From Serilophus lunatus (taxonomy: Eukaryota; Chordata; Aves; Passeriformes; Eurylaimidae): DNA of 64,000 bases. Position numbers and translations under genes: made by a program. The notes beneath the pieces were generated by a model that saw only the letters and a program-made list of their open reading frames with translations, was not told where the DNA came from and did no database searches. Below, piece by piece: positions 62,987-64,000 of the stretch. The stretch's first letter is position 1; each line of letters begins with the position of its first letter. Location of the stretch: positions 71,587 through 135,586 of the forward strand of contig VXBA01005468.1 of the NCBI GenBank assembly GCA_013399895.1, read 5' to 3'.

Positions 62987-63290
62987 CATAGAAGCCCAGA
63001 ATGGATCAAGTTGGAAGGGACTATCGTGGGTCATCTGGTCCAACCTCCCTGCTCAAGCAAGGTCATCCCAGCACACATTCCACAGGACTCTGCCCATACA
63101 GTTCTGGAACAACTCCAGTGAGAGCAACTCTACAACCTCTGGTCTCTCTGCAGAGCTGCTTTCTAGCAGGTTGATCCCCAGCCTGTACTGGTTCTCAGGA
63201 CCCTGTACTTGCCTATGTTGAATTTCAGACAGTTCTGTCCAGTATGTCAAGCTCCTTCTGAAGGGCTGCACAGCTCTTTTGGACATGCAG
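62987..63290 (-). repeat. Internally deleted CR1 LINE copy, antisense
   Basis: The plus strand begins with the tail (ATAGAAGCCCAGAATGGATC, AAGTTGGAAGGGACTATCGT). It continues through GTCCAACCTCCCTGCTCAAG and CAACTCCAGTGAGAGCAACT to ACAACCTCTGG near 63142. It then jumps to the sequence that lies much further 5' in CR1 ORF2, CTTTCTAGCAGGTTGATCCC, CAGCCTGTACTGGTTCTCAG and CTTCTGAAGGGCTGCACAGC. On the minus strand this gives an open frame (63053-63340) in which YRLGINLLESSSAER, from the post-ADD part of ORF2, is fused to an EVVELLSLELF-like ORF2 C-terminus. The intervening part of ORF2 is absent, but the frame stays open across the junction. Inert as a retrotransposon. The right boundary is approximate. 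Confidence 0.86.
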
Positions 63291-63357
63291 ACCCAGAGGA
63301 AACAAAACCTTTGGCCACTGTAGGTCAGTTGGGTATTCACATGTCAGTTTCATCATA

Positions 63358-63475
63358 AATTCATAGAATATTAGTATGGTTTGAGCTATAAGGGACTCTA
63401 AGGATCATGTAGTTCCACCTGCCTTGCCGTGGGCAGGGACAGTTTTCACTAGACTAGATTGCTCAAACTAGACTT
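63358..63475 (-). repeat. CR1 LINE 3' tip, antisense
   Basis: The plus strand reads AATTCATAGAATATTAGTAT, GGTTTGAGCTATAAGGGACT, CTAAGGATCATGTAGTTCCA, CCTGCCTTGCCGTGGGCAGG, CACTAGACTAGATTGCTCAA, then ACTAGACTTG. It has the same orientation as the internally deleted copy at 62987-63290, about 70 bp away, but has its own tail. It is therefore a separate insertion. Confidence 0.9.
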
Positions 63476-64000
63476 GATTACAAGGCTGGACACATTTTAA
63501 CCAGCTGAGGAGACTCGATATGCCAGCAGACTTACTGTCTGACTCATCTCTGATGCCTATCACTAAACAAGATAAAACATTCTCCAAAGCTAATTTTTTC
63601 AATGGTTATAGAAAGAGTTTTGGATAGCTAAATTAATTTTGAACACAAAAGCTTCAAATACCTTTGCTAGAGAGTGAGATCCCAACTTATGAAATCCCAC
63701 TGATGCTAAACAACTGAATCAGCGTGGAATTCAGTTATGTTTGTAGGTCTGGGACTTTGCACAATTATATCTTGCTTTTTTCTGGGTGCTAACTGCATCC
63801 TCTGAGATAATGGCAAAGCTGTCTGGTAAACACCAAACCCCTTTCTGATGGATTTCTGGGGTACTGCTGGGGTGTTTTCTGGTGCCAAAATGCTCTTGCA
63901 GACTTGAACTGGCCACATAGTCCTAGAATGGGTTGTTTGCTCCGCATCCCTCACTCCGGGGCTGACTCTGGTGTTGGTAGAAACATATCTGTGGCAATGA
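63476..64000. other. Non-coding DNA to window end, no gene seen
   Basis: About 520 bp with no recognisable gene or repeat. Two overlapping minus-strand open frames (63706-63954 and 63731-63916) match no family I know. The window end truncates whatever follows. Confidence 0.45.

Overview
This 64 kb window looks like non-coding DNA from a bird. I see no protein-coding exon, tRNA, rRNA, known small RNA, CRISPR array or bacterial-type operon that I can defend. The diagnosis rests on the repeats. At least fifteen separate fragments of CR1 (the chicken repeat 1 family of non-LTR retrotransposons) can be read directly. Many end in the typical avian CR1 3' tail, TTCTATGATTCTATGA-like on the + strand or ATCATAGAAT-like on the - strand. 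No other transposon class is obvious. The DNA is AT-rich, stop codons are dense in all frames, and the few longer open frames run through microsatellites, homopolymers or CR1. A crocodile or turtle source is less likely but cannot be excluded. The window could be a gene desert or the inside of a very large intron; the sequence alone does not say which.

Layout. 1-7.7 kb is unique AT-rich DNA with one short CR1 tip at 3.2 kb. At 7.7-8.1 kb there is a CR1 copy with a large internal deletion. 8.1-15.8 kb is unique. 15.8-18.2 kb holds four CR1 pieces, including a tail-outward inverted pair. 18.2-28.0 kb is the longest stretch without CR1 (about 9.9 kb) and has a perfect 24-bp palindrome at 26.8 kb and a homeodomain-motif-rich block at 26.9-27.2 kb. 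The best preserved antisense CR1 (about 490 bp) is at 28.0-28.5 kb. 28.5-46.1 kb has CR1 tails at 32.5 and 37.5 kb, a 27-base assembly gap inside poly(T) at 33.1 kb and a GATA microsatellite at 35.3 kb. 46.1-51.6 kb is a CR1-dense patch of old and young copies, including roughly 950 bp of an ancient antisense CR1 that still shows reverse-transcriptase motifs near 49.85 kb. 51.6-63.0 kb is mostly unique DNA with a CA/TA microsatellite cluster at 53.8-54.5 kb, one CR1 at 55.7 kb and a long poly(T) at 61.7 kb. 63.0-63.5 kb has two more antisense CR1 copies, one with an internal deletion that leaves an open frame across the junction.

No genes act together here. The plausible biology is structural (retrotransposon fossils, microsatellites) and perhaps regulatory: several ATTA-rich blocks look like candidate conserved non-coding elements, but only cross-species alignment can show that. 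I did not find evidence of a novel biological system, and I have scored the findings accordingly.
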